DNA of 64,000 bases, from assembly GCA_001247695.2 (NCBI GenBank), contig LGRX02034765.1, forward strand, positions 26,015 to 90,014. Reading direction: 5' to 3'. How positions within the stretch are numbered: position 1 is the stretch's first letter; each line of letters opens with the position of its first letter. Positions 21,216 through 31,945 of this stretch are shown here, one piece after another. The position numbers were made by a program, and so were the translations under genes. The DNA comes from Cymbomonas tetramitiformis. Lineage: Eukaryota; Chlorophyta; Pyramimonadophyceae; Pyramimonadales; Pyramimonadaceae. Under the pieces are notes generated by a model. That model had not been told where the DNA came from and ran no database searches. It was given only the letters and a program-made list of their open reading frames with translations.

Positions 21216-24200
21216 CAACGCTACCATAAAGATGTTGCAATAGCACCGAGTCATCGTCACCATTTACAGCAGCTGCGTCACGTGATAATGATGTAGACGA
21301 CAATTTTGCCCACTCCATCGCTGATGATGGATGACCTGGGCGTACAGTTGGAGATGGTGGAGATGGTGATGATGCACTAGCAGCCGCAGCTGCCACAGCC
21401 GCAACATGCTCACATCTTCTTCGTAGGGAGTTATTTGCCGCCGATGGGGGCACCAATAATGGTGCTGAATCGGAAGGGTATCGCGGCGATGCGGATCCAG
21501 AGTGAACAACCAACAAAGTATATGCGTACGCGATCGGTGACGTCGAATGGCATTTTGTCGCCGGTACGCGCATGATGAAACACTCATGTGATAATCTAAG
21601 GTGTATACACAGTGCCGATGGTATAATATGCAAGCCATGCGCATCACCATTCGTATTGTTATGTATACTCTTGTCGGTCGCGCAGTGATGAAACGCACCG
21701 TCATCCGTGCATGGGACAACATCGCCGTGGGCAAGCTGTCGCACCTCGCATGCGTCATTGGTTGCGCCCATATCACCGGTATCGCTGGCTACATAATGAT
21801 GTGCTGACAATGCCGATGTGGCTGCACGATATTCGGCCGTGCAACAATCAGCCACACCACCGGCTGTATAATAATGATCCATTGCTCCATCCATATCGAC
21901 AGCTTCCGCACAGGCATGCACGAGTGCGTGCGCACCTCCGCAATGATCAGCCGCATTACTAGATGCGCAATAATGATCCACCGCCCAATGATCATATACG
22001 CAGTCAGTGTGCGAGGCAGCAGTGGCTGCACAATGTTCGGCCGTGCAACAATCAGCCACACCACCGGCTGTATAATAATGATCCATTGCTCCATCTGTAT
22101 CGACAGCGTCCGCACATGCATGCACGAGTGCGTGCGCACCTCCGCAATGATCAGCCGCATTACTAGCTGCGCAGTAATGATCCACCGCCCAATGATCATA
22201 TACGCAGTCAGTGTGCGAGGCAGCAGTGGCTGCACAATGTTCGGTCGTGCAACAATCAGCCACACCACCGGCTGTATGATAAGGATCCATTACTCCATTC
22301 GTATCGACAGCGTCCGCACATGCATGCGCGAGTACGTGCGCACCTCCGCAATAATCATCAGTTGTGTCGTGAGATAATAAATCCACATAACCATTCGACA
22401 ACGACGACGTTGGATGCACCACCGATATGGCACACAATGATGAGGCCGAGTGATGCCGAGCCCCTGGGGCATTACTATACTCAGTCGTGCAATAACCATC
22501 TGCTGCCCGATCAGTATTACATAATAATGCGTTGACCATACTCTCAGGTGGACCATCGCAGTGACGGTATACTGACGGCGGTGGTGTATACATTGCTGAC
22601 GAGACGGTCGATGACTCGCCGGTGCTGTATGCCGTCGGTGCTGACACTAACGATGAAACAGCATGCGCGGCGGGTGATATACAATCTTCCTCATCCGATT
22701 GTTCATCATTGCTGCCGATGATTATATGTCGTTGCTCAAGGCAAACGCGAGCCCGCCGCTGCCGCAATTGCTGAGACAGCGCAATAACCCGCTTGGATTC
22801 TGCGATCAGGTCTTGTGTGCGCACCGAAAAATCAGAAACACGAAGATGATGCGATGCTGATGGTGCAGAAGTGTCAGCACACATAGTTGTATCGGCAAAA
22901 ACGGATGATGACGACAGTGATGACAATTGAACATTATCAATATCCGGCTGCCGCTGCTCGCCACCGTTCTCAACTGCATTGCCACTGAATTCTGCACCAT
23001 CAATAGTATACAATAATCCCAATTGATGATGTGCTGACGACGCCGATGTCTCATCATTCATGGCCGATATGTCACAATTACACTTCGATAGTGTTGCAGC
23101 CATGTCCATACTCAAGGCTGTATCACAATAATGAAGGCAATGTGACGGCCCATCAGCATTAATTACAAGTGCTGCATCATCGTTATTAGTATATACTATA
23201 TGGGCAGATTGCCGCACCTCACATGCATTCCAAGTATCAGCAGGGTCATCAGCCGTATAACAATGTGTTGCTTCATTAGACGAAGGGTCGTCATATGTGA
23301 GTATACGATGTGTAGCTGATAGTGACGGCGATGATGATGCTCCATGATTTCCAGCACTCACAGTCTCAGCATGATGCTCAACCACGTCGCAAAATACATC
23401 ATCAAAAGGCGGCTTCGGAGGTGGCGATGGTGCCGTGCCGATGATGCACTGCCGATGTTCATCATAATGAGACAACGACGACGTATGCTTGGCAGCCGGC
23501 AACGTTTCATCACTGCCAATGATTATCTGCTGCTGCTCAAGGTGAACGCGAGCACGTTGCTGCCACAACCGCTGAGACATTGCAAGAACCCGATCGGACT
23601 CTGCGATCACGTGCTGCGCATACACCGAAAATTCGGAGACACGAAGATCGTCATATGATGCTGATGATTCAAGTTGTTCGGGGTATTGCGATGATGCCGA
23701 GCCGTTATCCTTTGCAGATTTGCACGTTGCTATCGTAGCTGATACTGACATTGCCGATGAATTGCACGATGATAACGTATCCGCACGGTCAATACATGGG
23801 GGTGCATGATAGTCGGCTGTACGATATCCTGCCGTGCAGTTGTCAGCCGCTTCATCATCAGCTGTGCAATAATCCGTACCAATCGGTGGCGGCTCTGGAG
23901 GTGGCGACAGACTATGGACATCCTTACCCGAGTCACCGGATGAAATATAATGACCAGTCGTGACATTAGATATATCAGGCGGCTCTGGAGGTGGCGAATC
24001 TGCATGGTTATTGCTGATGATCACTCCTCCCCCTCCCTCAAGGTGATCGAGACGCGGCGAGATCGGCGCCTGCGGCTGCTGCGAGTGCACACCCAGCTCA
24101 GGTCGCGCGTCGTCTTGCAGCGACCGGCCGTGCACACCAAGCCGTGCAGCAACTGCGGAAGGCCCTTCCATCCAGAGGCAACGCGGATGCTACTGCTGCG

Positions 24201-24811
24201 CGAGCGTTCTCATCATCAACGCAAGCCCAGACGACATCATCATCATCATCAGTTGTTATTGCTAACGTTGTCGCAGCCGACTGTCGCCTGGCAAGAGCAG
24301 CGTTAGCATCGGCAGCAACCTCAGCATCGCAACTCCAGAAGTCATCCTCCTCCTCTGGGTCCGGCGACTCCTCAACCGCATCCACCGCAGCCCAGAAGGC
24401 ATCGTCATCCATAGCCAATAACTCGGATGGAGTTACGGATAATAGTGTCACCCCTCTGGGTGACGCCGCGATATCCGGAGCAGAAATACGTGATGCTGCT
24501 GGATCATCGGGCGAAGACACACACTGAGTCGATGACATTTCAGAGCTGCCATCACGTATCGGCAGCGTCTGCTGCTGCCGTAACCGCTGGTGATGTCGTA
24601 TGGCGATCCGATGCTGGCGACGATGCTTGGCGTTTAACCACCGCGTGCACCCAGCCAACTCCTCCGTTTGCTGCCGATGCAGCCGTTGACACCGTCGCTT
24701 GGCGATAAGTTGTTGGCGCCGATGCTTGGCGGCCAGCCACCGCGAGTACTCAGCATGCGGAATCCGTACGTCCACGCGCGCATGACGCCATAACAACGTA
24801 CTATACGACAT
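20806..24811 (-). CDS. Long low-complexity ORF of unknown function, with in-frame repeats
   Basis: Two reverse frames, 24811-24098 and 24171-20806 (1,121 codons), overlap by 74 bp and probably form one gene with a small intron or frameshift near 24.1 kb. The N-terminus has two basic 25-residue repeats (RWLAAKHRRQQ and RWLNAKHRRQH). The long frame has two related 50-residue blocks (LRVSEFSVYAQHVIAESDR and LRVSDFSVRTQDLIAESKR) and three 68-residue tandem repeats rich in Ala, His, Cys and Asp. Related blocks that diverge while staying in frame argue for coding. I recognise no domain. The final part lies in the 130-bp array and may be spurious. Confidence 0.4.
21800..22410 (-). repeat. 204-bp tandem repeat (68 codons), three copies
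   Basis: The segment ATCCATTGCTCCAT recurs at 21877, 22081 and (variant) 22285. The unit length is divisible by three, so the repeat stays in frame within the long reverse-strand ORF. Confidence 0.85.
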
Positions 24812-24869
24812 CTCAGGCCGACAAGAGCCAACGGTAGCACTTCACTTGTGTCGCATGATCTTTTATTTT

Positions 24870-24985
24870 TGTCGCACCATGCGACATATCAATTATATTC
24901 TGGGACGACAAAACTGAGTACGGGACTCATTATTGTCGCAGTGCGACAAACAGTGAGTGCGGGGCTGATTATTGTCGCAGCGACA
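24870..24985. promoter_or_regulatory. Cluster of three TGTCGCA dyads upstream of the reverse-strand ORF
   Basis: Three inverted repeats occur in 116 bp: TGTCGCACCATGCGACA (24870-24886), TTGTCGCAGTGCGACAA (24933-24949) and TGTCGCAGCGACA (24973-24985). The last two lie in a 41-bp direct repeat. They sit just upstream of the putative start at 24811, so a binding-site role is possible but unproven. Similar TGTCGC words recur near 26450 and 27300. Confidence 0.4.
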
Positions 24986-24989
24986 CAAA

Positions 24990-25600
24990 GAAGACTATAT
25001 TTTTGAACCGAATCTACAAAACTTATACAAAAGATTATGGAGTATACCATATCACATTACGGAAGAAAAGAAACAATTTGACAAGCTAGCATATGCAAAT
25101 TAACTAACAATTGGCAGGGAAATGTGCTCACGTTAGCACAGCATGCACTATTTTCTACTCTACTTTAATTACATAACTATGCTTATACATCTTAACAATA
25201 AATGTGCAGTGCATACTGTTATTAAGTCAGGTACAAACAAAACAAATCCTATAAAAGATTGACTTCTAAGTTCTAAAATCTAAAGGCTAAGCAGGTTGCT
25301 GGATACAGCAACATGCAATTCGCCAGCGATAAAGGTGAACCTGAATTACCTGCACACAGCGAATGCGAAAACGTCAGAACGAAGTGAAAAAATATTGCAA
25401 TCATCACAAAAACACGCAGGCAAATACGCATCGGAAGCCAATAAGCAAAATAATTCAACACTCTTCACAATTTCCACACCGTAACATGCGTCTCGCCAAC
25501 GAGCATGAGATATTTGAAATACCTGCACACGGTAATCGCAAACAGGTCAGAAATAAAATGAATAACAAAACCAAACGTACACGCAACGACCAACAGCACA
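24990..25600. other. AT-rich stretch without a recognisable gene
   Basis: Only short overlapping frames are present. Two related segments with GCGAATGCGAAAACGTCAGAA (25358) and GTAATCGCAAACAGGTCAGAA (25532) suggest an old duplication of about 175 bp. No RNA gene is visible. Confidence 0.35.
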
Positions 25601-25605
25601 CATGC

Positions 25606-25680
25606 GAAACAGGCGTTCAGGAATGCGAAACAGGCGTTCAGGAATGCGAAACAAACGTGCAGGAGTGCGGCGAAACAGGA
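25606..25680 (+). repeat. 22-bp tandem repeat
   Basis: Three to four copies of GCGAAACAGGCGTTCAGGAAT, the later ones diverged, occur in tandem. Confidence 0.75.
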
Positions 25681-25721
25681 AAACGTGAAAAGTATCCTGC
25701 AAAATTACGGAGGGAAAAGTC

Positions 25722-25797
25722 AGTGAGAGAGGTGGGGCTCGAACCCACGCTGCACAAACTGTGCAGACATCGCCCTCGAAAAATAGACTCACCACAG
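25722..25797 (-). tRNA. tRNA-like 3' half (relic or tRNA-derived repeat)
   Basis: On the reverse strand GTGGGTTCGAGCCCCAC forms a perfect T-arm with a TTCGAGC loop and a full B-box, followed by CTCTCTCA and, shortly after, a T-run. Upstream GCACAGTTTGTGC could be a long variable arm. The D-arm, anticodon arm and 5' acceptor strand do not fold canonically, so a functional tRNA is doubtful. Confidence 0.3.
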
Positions 25798-26291
25798 GAG
25801 AAACAGAACGAATACAAAACAGAAGCTCGAAAACCAAAAGTAAATTCCTGCAAAATATCAGTCAGTGAATGCTTGCGACAACATCAAAACGACGGGCAGC
25901 GGCACAGCCCGTCAGCCGGCCTACAAGAATGCCGCCAGCAATACCCGAATGTTGCTGGGGGCGTCACACATATAGCAAAAACGAACGCGACCTGTAGAAC
26001 AATGAAACACAACTCTGCAAGGATGTTAGGATATACCGGAAATTAGTTAGTATGAAGGGAAAAAATACATGCAGCAGTACAAAGCAGGGCACAGCAAAAA
26101 ACATTGTGAGGTGCGCCGCTAAACGAAAGGGTCAAGAATGAATGTGAGAGTCAACATCGAGATATCTCATATGTGAAATCAGCCAGCCGCGGCCCGCGTG
26201 GGTCTCACCGGTGAACCGATTTCGCCATGACATGACATGCGTTGCCATGTCATGTAGTCACACAGTCGAGTGGGATTCCATTGTTCCCCTT

Positions 26292-26336
26292 CTGTCCCAT
26301 TTTACACCTGTTCTCGACAGGTGTAAAATGGGACAG
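26292..26336. other. Perfect 20-bp hairpin with 5-nt loop
   Basis: CTGTCCCATTTTACACCTGT is followed by TCTCG and its exact reverse complement. Stems this long and perfect are unlikely by chance. It may be a foldback repeat, a structured RNA or the scar of a mobile element. Confidence 0.85.
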
Positions 26337-26339
26337 TAG

Positions 26340-27940
26340 CAGTAGGGGACGGTACAGTATGGTTTCGGGTACTGTATGGCATTCAACTGTGACACTGTAA
26401 TCTTCGTCGCAACCCCATGCCATGTCAGCATGTCTGCCAGGCGAATTTTTTTTGTCGTGTCGCAAACCCATGCCATGTCAGCATGTTGCGAAAGTCTGGA
26501 ACCAGTCGCATCGCATTTGTCGCGAGGGAGCCACACTTAAGGGCTTTTTGTGGTGCAGTTTTTTAATTTACCAATATATAAATCGAAACTGATCGCGTCG
26601 CTGATTGGCTTATCCATCGTCTGCAAAACCATCTCGTTTTTGTCGTGTGATCCCTTTCCCTTGTCGTCCCATATTCATGGTGCCTATCTCAGGCGCTCGC
26701 ACTTCTTATTGGCGGTTATGGGCGATCAGTCCAAAACATCTCATGTAAGCCACCCTGAAATCTGTAGCACGTGCGCCTTCTATAATTATACAAAAAAAAC
26801 GTGCTCCTTGTACGTGCACAGTCAGCTTATGGTATTTCGCGTGTGACCCATATTCATGGAGTTTATCTAATCTCATGGCTTCTCTGATTGGCGATCGGTC
26901 GGAAATATCTTTTATACGCCATCTGAAATCTGTCGCGCTGATAACTTCTGCATGAATATCCATAATTCGATACTACGCCCAGGAATATTCTATGCGTCTC
27001 TGATTGGCGGCAATGCTCCACCGATTTGTATAACTCTCCTGCTTGCCATCTTAAGGTGACCGGTGTGGACTGCAATATAATTATATATGGGCGGTTACTC
27101 CCGATCTGACAGGGAAATCACACTGTTTCCGTAAAAAAGGGCCCCAAAGGTGGACAGTTCTGGTAGTATCGTGTGCGTCGATGTCACTTTTTCCAGGAAA
27201 ACCTGTTTCGCTCCTATAAGGGAAACGCAGGACCTTGCAGCTTTTTTTTGAAAAAGCTGCGAACCGTCGGTGTATAATGTTGAGTATAATCGGATCTGTT
27301 TGCGACACGACCAAAAAAATACACCTCGCGACACAAAAAAGGCGCTTCCAGAGCCAACGCCCAGCGGACATGACGACATGTGATGGAGCTGAAGCACGGG
27401 CAACAGAGGCGAATAGAAGTCGTACAACCCAATACACGCACAATCGTGCGACAAAACTCGTTCCAAGGTGCACAAGTCATGCGGCTGCAGCATACACGGT
27501 TGCATAGGGCGCTGCGCGTACGCGCACCAATTTACGTACTGAGCATGGGTCGCCAGTCGACGGTCGATCATGCCGTGCAATACATGCGCCTCCAGTCGTA
27601 CAACAGCACTCGAATACTCTCCCACAGGGGACTCTAATAAAATCGAGAATGGCACGCAGTTCATCGATTATACCGATTGACGACGTGTAGATATTCGCTC
27701 GCAATATTCGACAATATTCGCAGCCTTGACGAAAGGCGGACGCGACCAACGCGTTTTTAAGGTCGACGTCTTCAGAATCTTCGCGGGTTTCCGTGGAAAA
27801 CCCTCCCGGAACTTGCGTACCGGCAATTGTTGTTCACCCGCTACTGCCGGCACAGACAGGCCGCGTCTAACGCAACCACGCTGATACCATTTCCGGGGGG
27901 GGGGAGAGAGGTGAGCACTCTTCACTGATCGGAGCAAGAT
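26340..27940. other. Region of diverged short repeats, no supported gene
   Basis: CCATGCCATGTCAGCATGT occurs at about 26416 and 26470. Three diverged segments of about 110-130 bp sharing CATATTCATGG and a TCTGATTGGC-like word lie at about 26670-27010. Open frames on both strands (for example 27095-27664 reverse) lack recognisable domains. Confidence 0.4.
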
Positions 27941-27944
27941 GTAA

Positions 27945-28451
27945 TTGTTGGGTGAATTGACATCCAATTGCCGAACCCGGCAGATCATTGAGTACTACGA
28001 TCCAGCATACTACTTCATTGAGAACCCGGCTGGAGATGCACTGCGAGGGCTGCACACGCGATCCGTGATGAAGGGTTTGCCCGATCCTCACCCAGTCTCT
28101 TACTGTAGGTATGGGACGCCCTACATGAAACCTACACATATTTGGACGAATGCCCTGTTACCCATACCCCTGCTGCAGTGTACCCAAGCAACACCATGTC
28201 CCGCGAGAGCTGTGCTGGGAAAGCACGAGAACACAGCGCAGGAAGGAATTTCGGCGTCCAGAACACGAGGCATGGGGTCAGCCCAAGCAGTATACGCGAT
28301 CCCACGCACCTTGTTGCACCACCTGTTCTGTGGGCTGAAGTTGGGAAAGCGCATGACCGAGGAAAGCGCAGCAGCAGTCATGGACCTCATCGCCACTTTG
28401 ACAGCGCAGACGGACGAGATCCCGATGCAGGAACAAGATACTGGGGTGTAA
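27945..28451 (+). pseudogene. C5-cytosine DNA methyltransferase-like fragment
   Basis: The frame contains YYFIENPAGDALRGL and later VSYCRYGTPYMKPTHIWTN. The ENP motif and the YCxYG...KPTxIWTN block are characteristic of C5 DNA methyltransferases of phage and plant-transposon type. The N-terminal SAM-binding and PCQ catalytic region is missing. The C-terminal 90 residues (from CPARAVLGKHEN to MQEQDTGV) recur in inverted orientation at 28940-29225. It is probably a transposon-derived remnant. Confidence 0.55.
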
Positions 28452-29225
28452 GCATGATATATTGCGATACCAGTTCTGTATCTGATACAACTCGTCATCT
28501 GGTCATATAAATGCCTGTCATTGGTGACTGTCATAGTACCAGTCACTCGTCATTCTGACACGTCTGTCATTCTGTCTCGTGACTTACCCTAGCACAACTC
28601 TCCCCCCCTTTTAGGCACGCGCTTACGTCCTCGCTAGCGTTTAGTGTTCGCCTGTATTTACATTGTCTGGGGATCAACAAGCATGCACAGTGATGCTGGC
28701 TTCTAAGCCTCGGGTTCTCGGGTCCCGTGCCCCTCAGTCCTTGGGTCTGAGTCCCCCTGGCTTCTAAGCCTCGGGTTCTTGGGTCCCGTGCCCCTCAGTC
28801 CTTGGGTCTGAGTCCCCTTCCGCGCTGGAGGTTTCCCGAGGTTCCGTCCCCGAATTACGCTGCCAACGCTTAAACGGTTCTGTCGCCCTGGTACTCCTCT
28901 CGCTCTGCGGGTCTTGCGCTGCTTTGCGCCCTGAGGGTTTTAGACCCCAGTATCTTGTTCCTGCATCGGGATCTCGTCCGTCTGCGCTGTCAGAGTGGCG
29001 ATGAGGTCCATGACTGCTGCTGCGCTTTCCTCGCTCATGTGCTTACCCAACTTCAGCCCACAGAACAGATGGTGCAACAAGGTGCGGGGAATCGCGTATA
29101 CCGCTTGGACTGACCCCATGCCTTGTGTACTGGACGCCGAAACTTCTTCCTGCGCGGTGTTCTCGTGCTTTCCCAGCACAGCCCTTGCGGGACATGGTGT
29201 CGCGTGGGTACACTGCAGCAGGGGT
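28166..29225. repeat. Inverted duplication with about 286-bp arms and a 488-bp spacer
   Basis: 28166-28451 and 28940-29225 are reverse complements at roughly nine in ten positions; both encode the segment ending DEIPMQEQDTGV. The spacer holds a tandem duplication of about 60 bp at 28698-28817, repeating TGGCTTCTAAGCCTCGGGTT. Confidence 0.8.
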
Positions 29226-30740
29226 TCTGCGCGAGCTGTTGGGGCAGCGAGGTCTGCGCGAGCCGCAGGGGCAGCGAGGTCTGCGCGAGCCGCCGGGGTA
29301 GCGAGGTCTGCGCGAGCCGCCGGGGTAGCGAGCCCAATGCGAGCTGCCGGAACTGCGAGTTCCGCACGAGTTGCAGGGGCAGCGAGGTCTGCGCGAGCTG
29401 CCGGGGCAGCGGGGTCTGCGCGAGCTTGCATTGTGGGCTGCGTCTTAGTGCTGCTGATAGGGCAGCATGCTTGCGCCATGGGCTGCAGCTCAGCGCTGCT
29501 GATGGGGCAGCGTGCTTCCGTCGTGGGCTGCAGCTCGGTGGTGCATGCGCAGCACGCCGCTGTGGGCTGCAGCTCAGCGCTTTTGGGGCAGCGAGCCTCC
29601 AAGGGCTGCAGCTCAGCGCTGACGGGACAGCACATCGCCAAGGGCTGCAGCTCAGCGCTGCATGGGCAGCAAGCCGCCAAGGGCTGCAGCTCTGCGCTAC
29701 CAGGGCTACATGCTTGCGCTGTGGTTTGCAGCTCTGCACTGCTGGTGGGACAGCGCGCTTGCGCCGTGGGCTGCAGCTCAGCGCTGCGGGTAGGGCAGCG
29801 CGTTTGCGCCGTGGGCCGCAAGGCTTTCCCAGCGCTGCTGATGGGGCAACCAGTGTGTATTGCTTATTTTTTTCTTTACGGCCCGCAATCAGCAAATCCA
29901 CTGGCCCGCTTTCGGCCAATACGGCCAATATCCAAAACTGCCCGCCGCAGGCGCGAAATTTTAATTTTAAGTATGGCGATATCGTAAAAATCGCATAATT
30001 TTGCATAATTTTGGGTATTTTCATATCAAACGTCACGGCCCGCATCCATATATTCCATCGGCCCGCATGCGGCCCGGAGTGGTGAGCTACGGCCCCGGGC
30101 CGGCCCGCCACGGTAAGCAATATACCCTAGGGGCAACACGCTTTCGCCAAAGGCTGCAGCTCTGCGCTGTTGGGGCAGTGCGCCACCGAGGGCTGCAACG
30201 CAGCGTTGCATGCGCAGCACGCCGCCAAAGGTAGCGGCTCAGCGCTGCATGAGCAGCCCACCGCCAAGGGCTGCAGCGCAACGTGGCATGCACCGCACGC
30301 CGCCAAAGGTTGCAGCTCAGTGCTGTCTGCGCGAGCTGCCGGGGCAGCAAGGTCTGCACGAGCCGCAGGAGCAACAAGGTATGCGCGAGCTGTCGGCGGG
30401 GCAGCGAGGCAGCACGCCGCTGTGGGCTGCAGCTCAGCGCTTTTGGGGCAGCGAGCCACCAAGGGCCGCAGCTCAGCGCTGGCGGGACAGCACATCGCCA
30501 AGGGCTGCAGCTTTGCGCTGCTTGGGCAGCAAGCCGCCAAGGGCTGCAGCTCTGCGCTACCAGGGCTACATGCTTGCGCCGTGGGTTGCAGCTCTGCACT
30601 GCTGGTGGGACAGCGCGCTTGCGCCGTGGGCTGCAGCTCGGCGCTGCGGGTAGGGCAGCGCGTTTGCGCCGTGGGCCGCAAGGCTTTCCCAGCGCTGCTG
30701 ATGGGGCAGCACGCTTTCGCCAATTAACCCCTCGGCAGGG
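28940..30740 (-). repeat. GC-rich repeat block encoding degenerate 11-12-residue repeats
   Basis: Reverse-strand frames read repeats such as SAELQPLAxCCP and ARADLAAPA. The block 29549-29848 is repeated almost exactly at 30411-30711. Several frames stay open because the unit lacks stops, so coding is uncertain. The reverse frame ends in the methyltransferase-associated tail at 28940, so it may derive from the same family as 27945-28451. Confidence 0.55.
29851..30129. mobile_element. hAT-type MITE, 279 bp, copy 1
   Basis: Termini CAGTGTGTATTGCTTA and (reversed) TAGGGTATATTGCTTA are flanked by the 8-bp direct repeat GGGGCAAC (29843-29850 and 30130-30137), the hAT signature. It has no ORF. It is inserted in the GC-rich repeat block. 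Subterminal DNA is rich in CGGCC/GGCCC words. Its central part, CCCGCCGCAGGCG onward, is shared with the copy at 37452. Confidence 0.85.
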
Positions 30741-30751
30741 GGGGAGAAGTT

Positions 30752-31945
30752 GTGCAAGCACCAGTGAGCCCAGCACCACCGGGTACATTGCCCAGTGAGC
30801 CAGCAGGGGATATTCAAGCATTGGTGACCCCTGTTCATTCCCCTGTTTTCACTCCTGTCGCCACTAAGTTGCAGGAGCTGGAAAGAATGAAAATGGCGTC
30901 ATTGGCAGCACAGCCAGTCTCTGCGACCGCGTGCCCGAAAGTGGGGGATAGGGTCCCCACATCGACCCTGTGCGCCGGAGGCCCTGGCGAAATTTCGACA
31001 TCGCCAGTATCTGGAAGAGCAGCTGTGGTCGCTTGTTCAACGGTGGGGGATAGGGTCCCCACATCGACCCTGCGCGTCGGAGGCCCTGGCGAAATTTCGA
31101 CGTCGCCGGTATCTGGAGATGCAGCTGTGGTCGCTTACCCGAAGGTGGGGAATCGGGCCCCCACACCGACCCTGTGCGCCGGAGGCCCTGGCGAAATTTC
31201 GACGTCGCCCGTATCTGGAGGAGCAGCTGTGGTCGCTTGCCCAACGGTGGGGGATAGGGTCCCCACATCGACCCTGTGCGCCGGAGGCCCTGGCGAAATT
31301 TCCGCGTCGCCAGCATCTGGAGGTGCAGCTGCTGTGCTCGCTTGCCCAACGGTGGGGGATAGGGTCCCCACATCGACCCTGTGCGCCGGAGGCCCTGGCG
31401 AAATTTCCGCGAGCACGCTGACAGGCTCGACGACGACGCCGGGAGGACTGGCAGCGGTGGCAACACCTGGTGTGACCAGCGCCTCAGCAGTAGCCAGCGA
31501 GAAGCGCACGACTGCCACGGTGTCCCCATCTTCAACGCCGGAACAGCCAGCAAACGTTGCTTCAACGGGCAATGCAGGTGCGGCCCCGGCCGTCCAAGCA
31601 GGCGCGGTCCCAGCGATCCACGGCCAGAATTCCTCACCTGTAGCTGAGCAGGATAACGCGACCACTTGCCTAAGGATGGGGGATAGGGTCCCCAACCCAA
31701 CCCTGAGCGCCGGAGGCCCTGGCGAAAATCCGACTCAGCCAGCGTCAGGGTTACAACACGCGGATTTTGTATTACCAAACTCCAGTGTCTCCTCAGAGGA
31801 TTTCCCAGCACTGCCCCTTCCAGCAACACCGCGCCCAGTAATGGTTACAAGGAAGGATCTGGCCAGCCAGGAGTTGATAGCTGCCCTATGCAGCAGGAAC
31901 AGCGGAGGAGCAGGGGGCGAACCACAGGAGATCGCGCAGAGTTAG
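30752..31945 (+). CDS. Gag-like protein of Ty3/gypsy element with 33-residue repeats
   Basis: About 397 codons. Residues around 60-230 consist of five tandem copies of a 33-34-residue unit (CPxVGDRVPTSTLCAGGPGE with a variable tail), encoded by about 99-102-bp DNA repeats at 30930-31420; a diverged sixth unit lies near 31670. The C-terminal part has SSEDFPALPLPATPRPV. No CCHC zinc knuckle is visible. The stop at 31943-31945 overlaps the pol frame, which lies one base forward, so expression of pol would need frameshifting. The gag assignment is from position only. The start chosen is the first frame codon and is uncertain. Confidence 0.5.
   Translation: MQAPVSPAPPGTLPSEPAGDIQALVTPVHSPVFTPVATKLQELERMKMASLAAQPVSATACPKVGDRVPTSTLCAGGPGEISTSPVSGRAAVVACSTVGDRVPTSTLRVGGPGEISTSPVSGDAAVVAYPKVGNRAPTPTLCAGGPGEISTSPVSGGAAVVACPTVGDRVPTSTLCAGGPGEISASPASGGAAAVLACPTVGDRVPTSTLCAGGPGEISASTLTGSTTTPGGLAAVATPGVTSASAVASEKRTTATVSPSSTPEQPANVASTGNAGAAPAVQAGAVPAIHGQNSSPVAEQDNATTCLRMGDRVPNPTLSAGGPGENPTQPASGLQHADFVLPNSSVSSEDFPALPLPATPRPVMVTRKDLASQELIAALCSRNSGGAGGEPQEIAQS

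Noticed and set aside
29053..30821. Arg/Pro-rich reverse frames with SCSPRRKRA repeats resembling SR proteins
   Set aside because: They are an alternate phase of the GC-rich repeat block; several phases are open at once.
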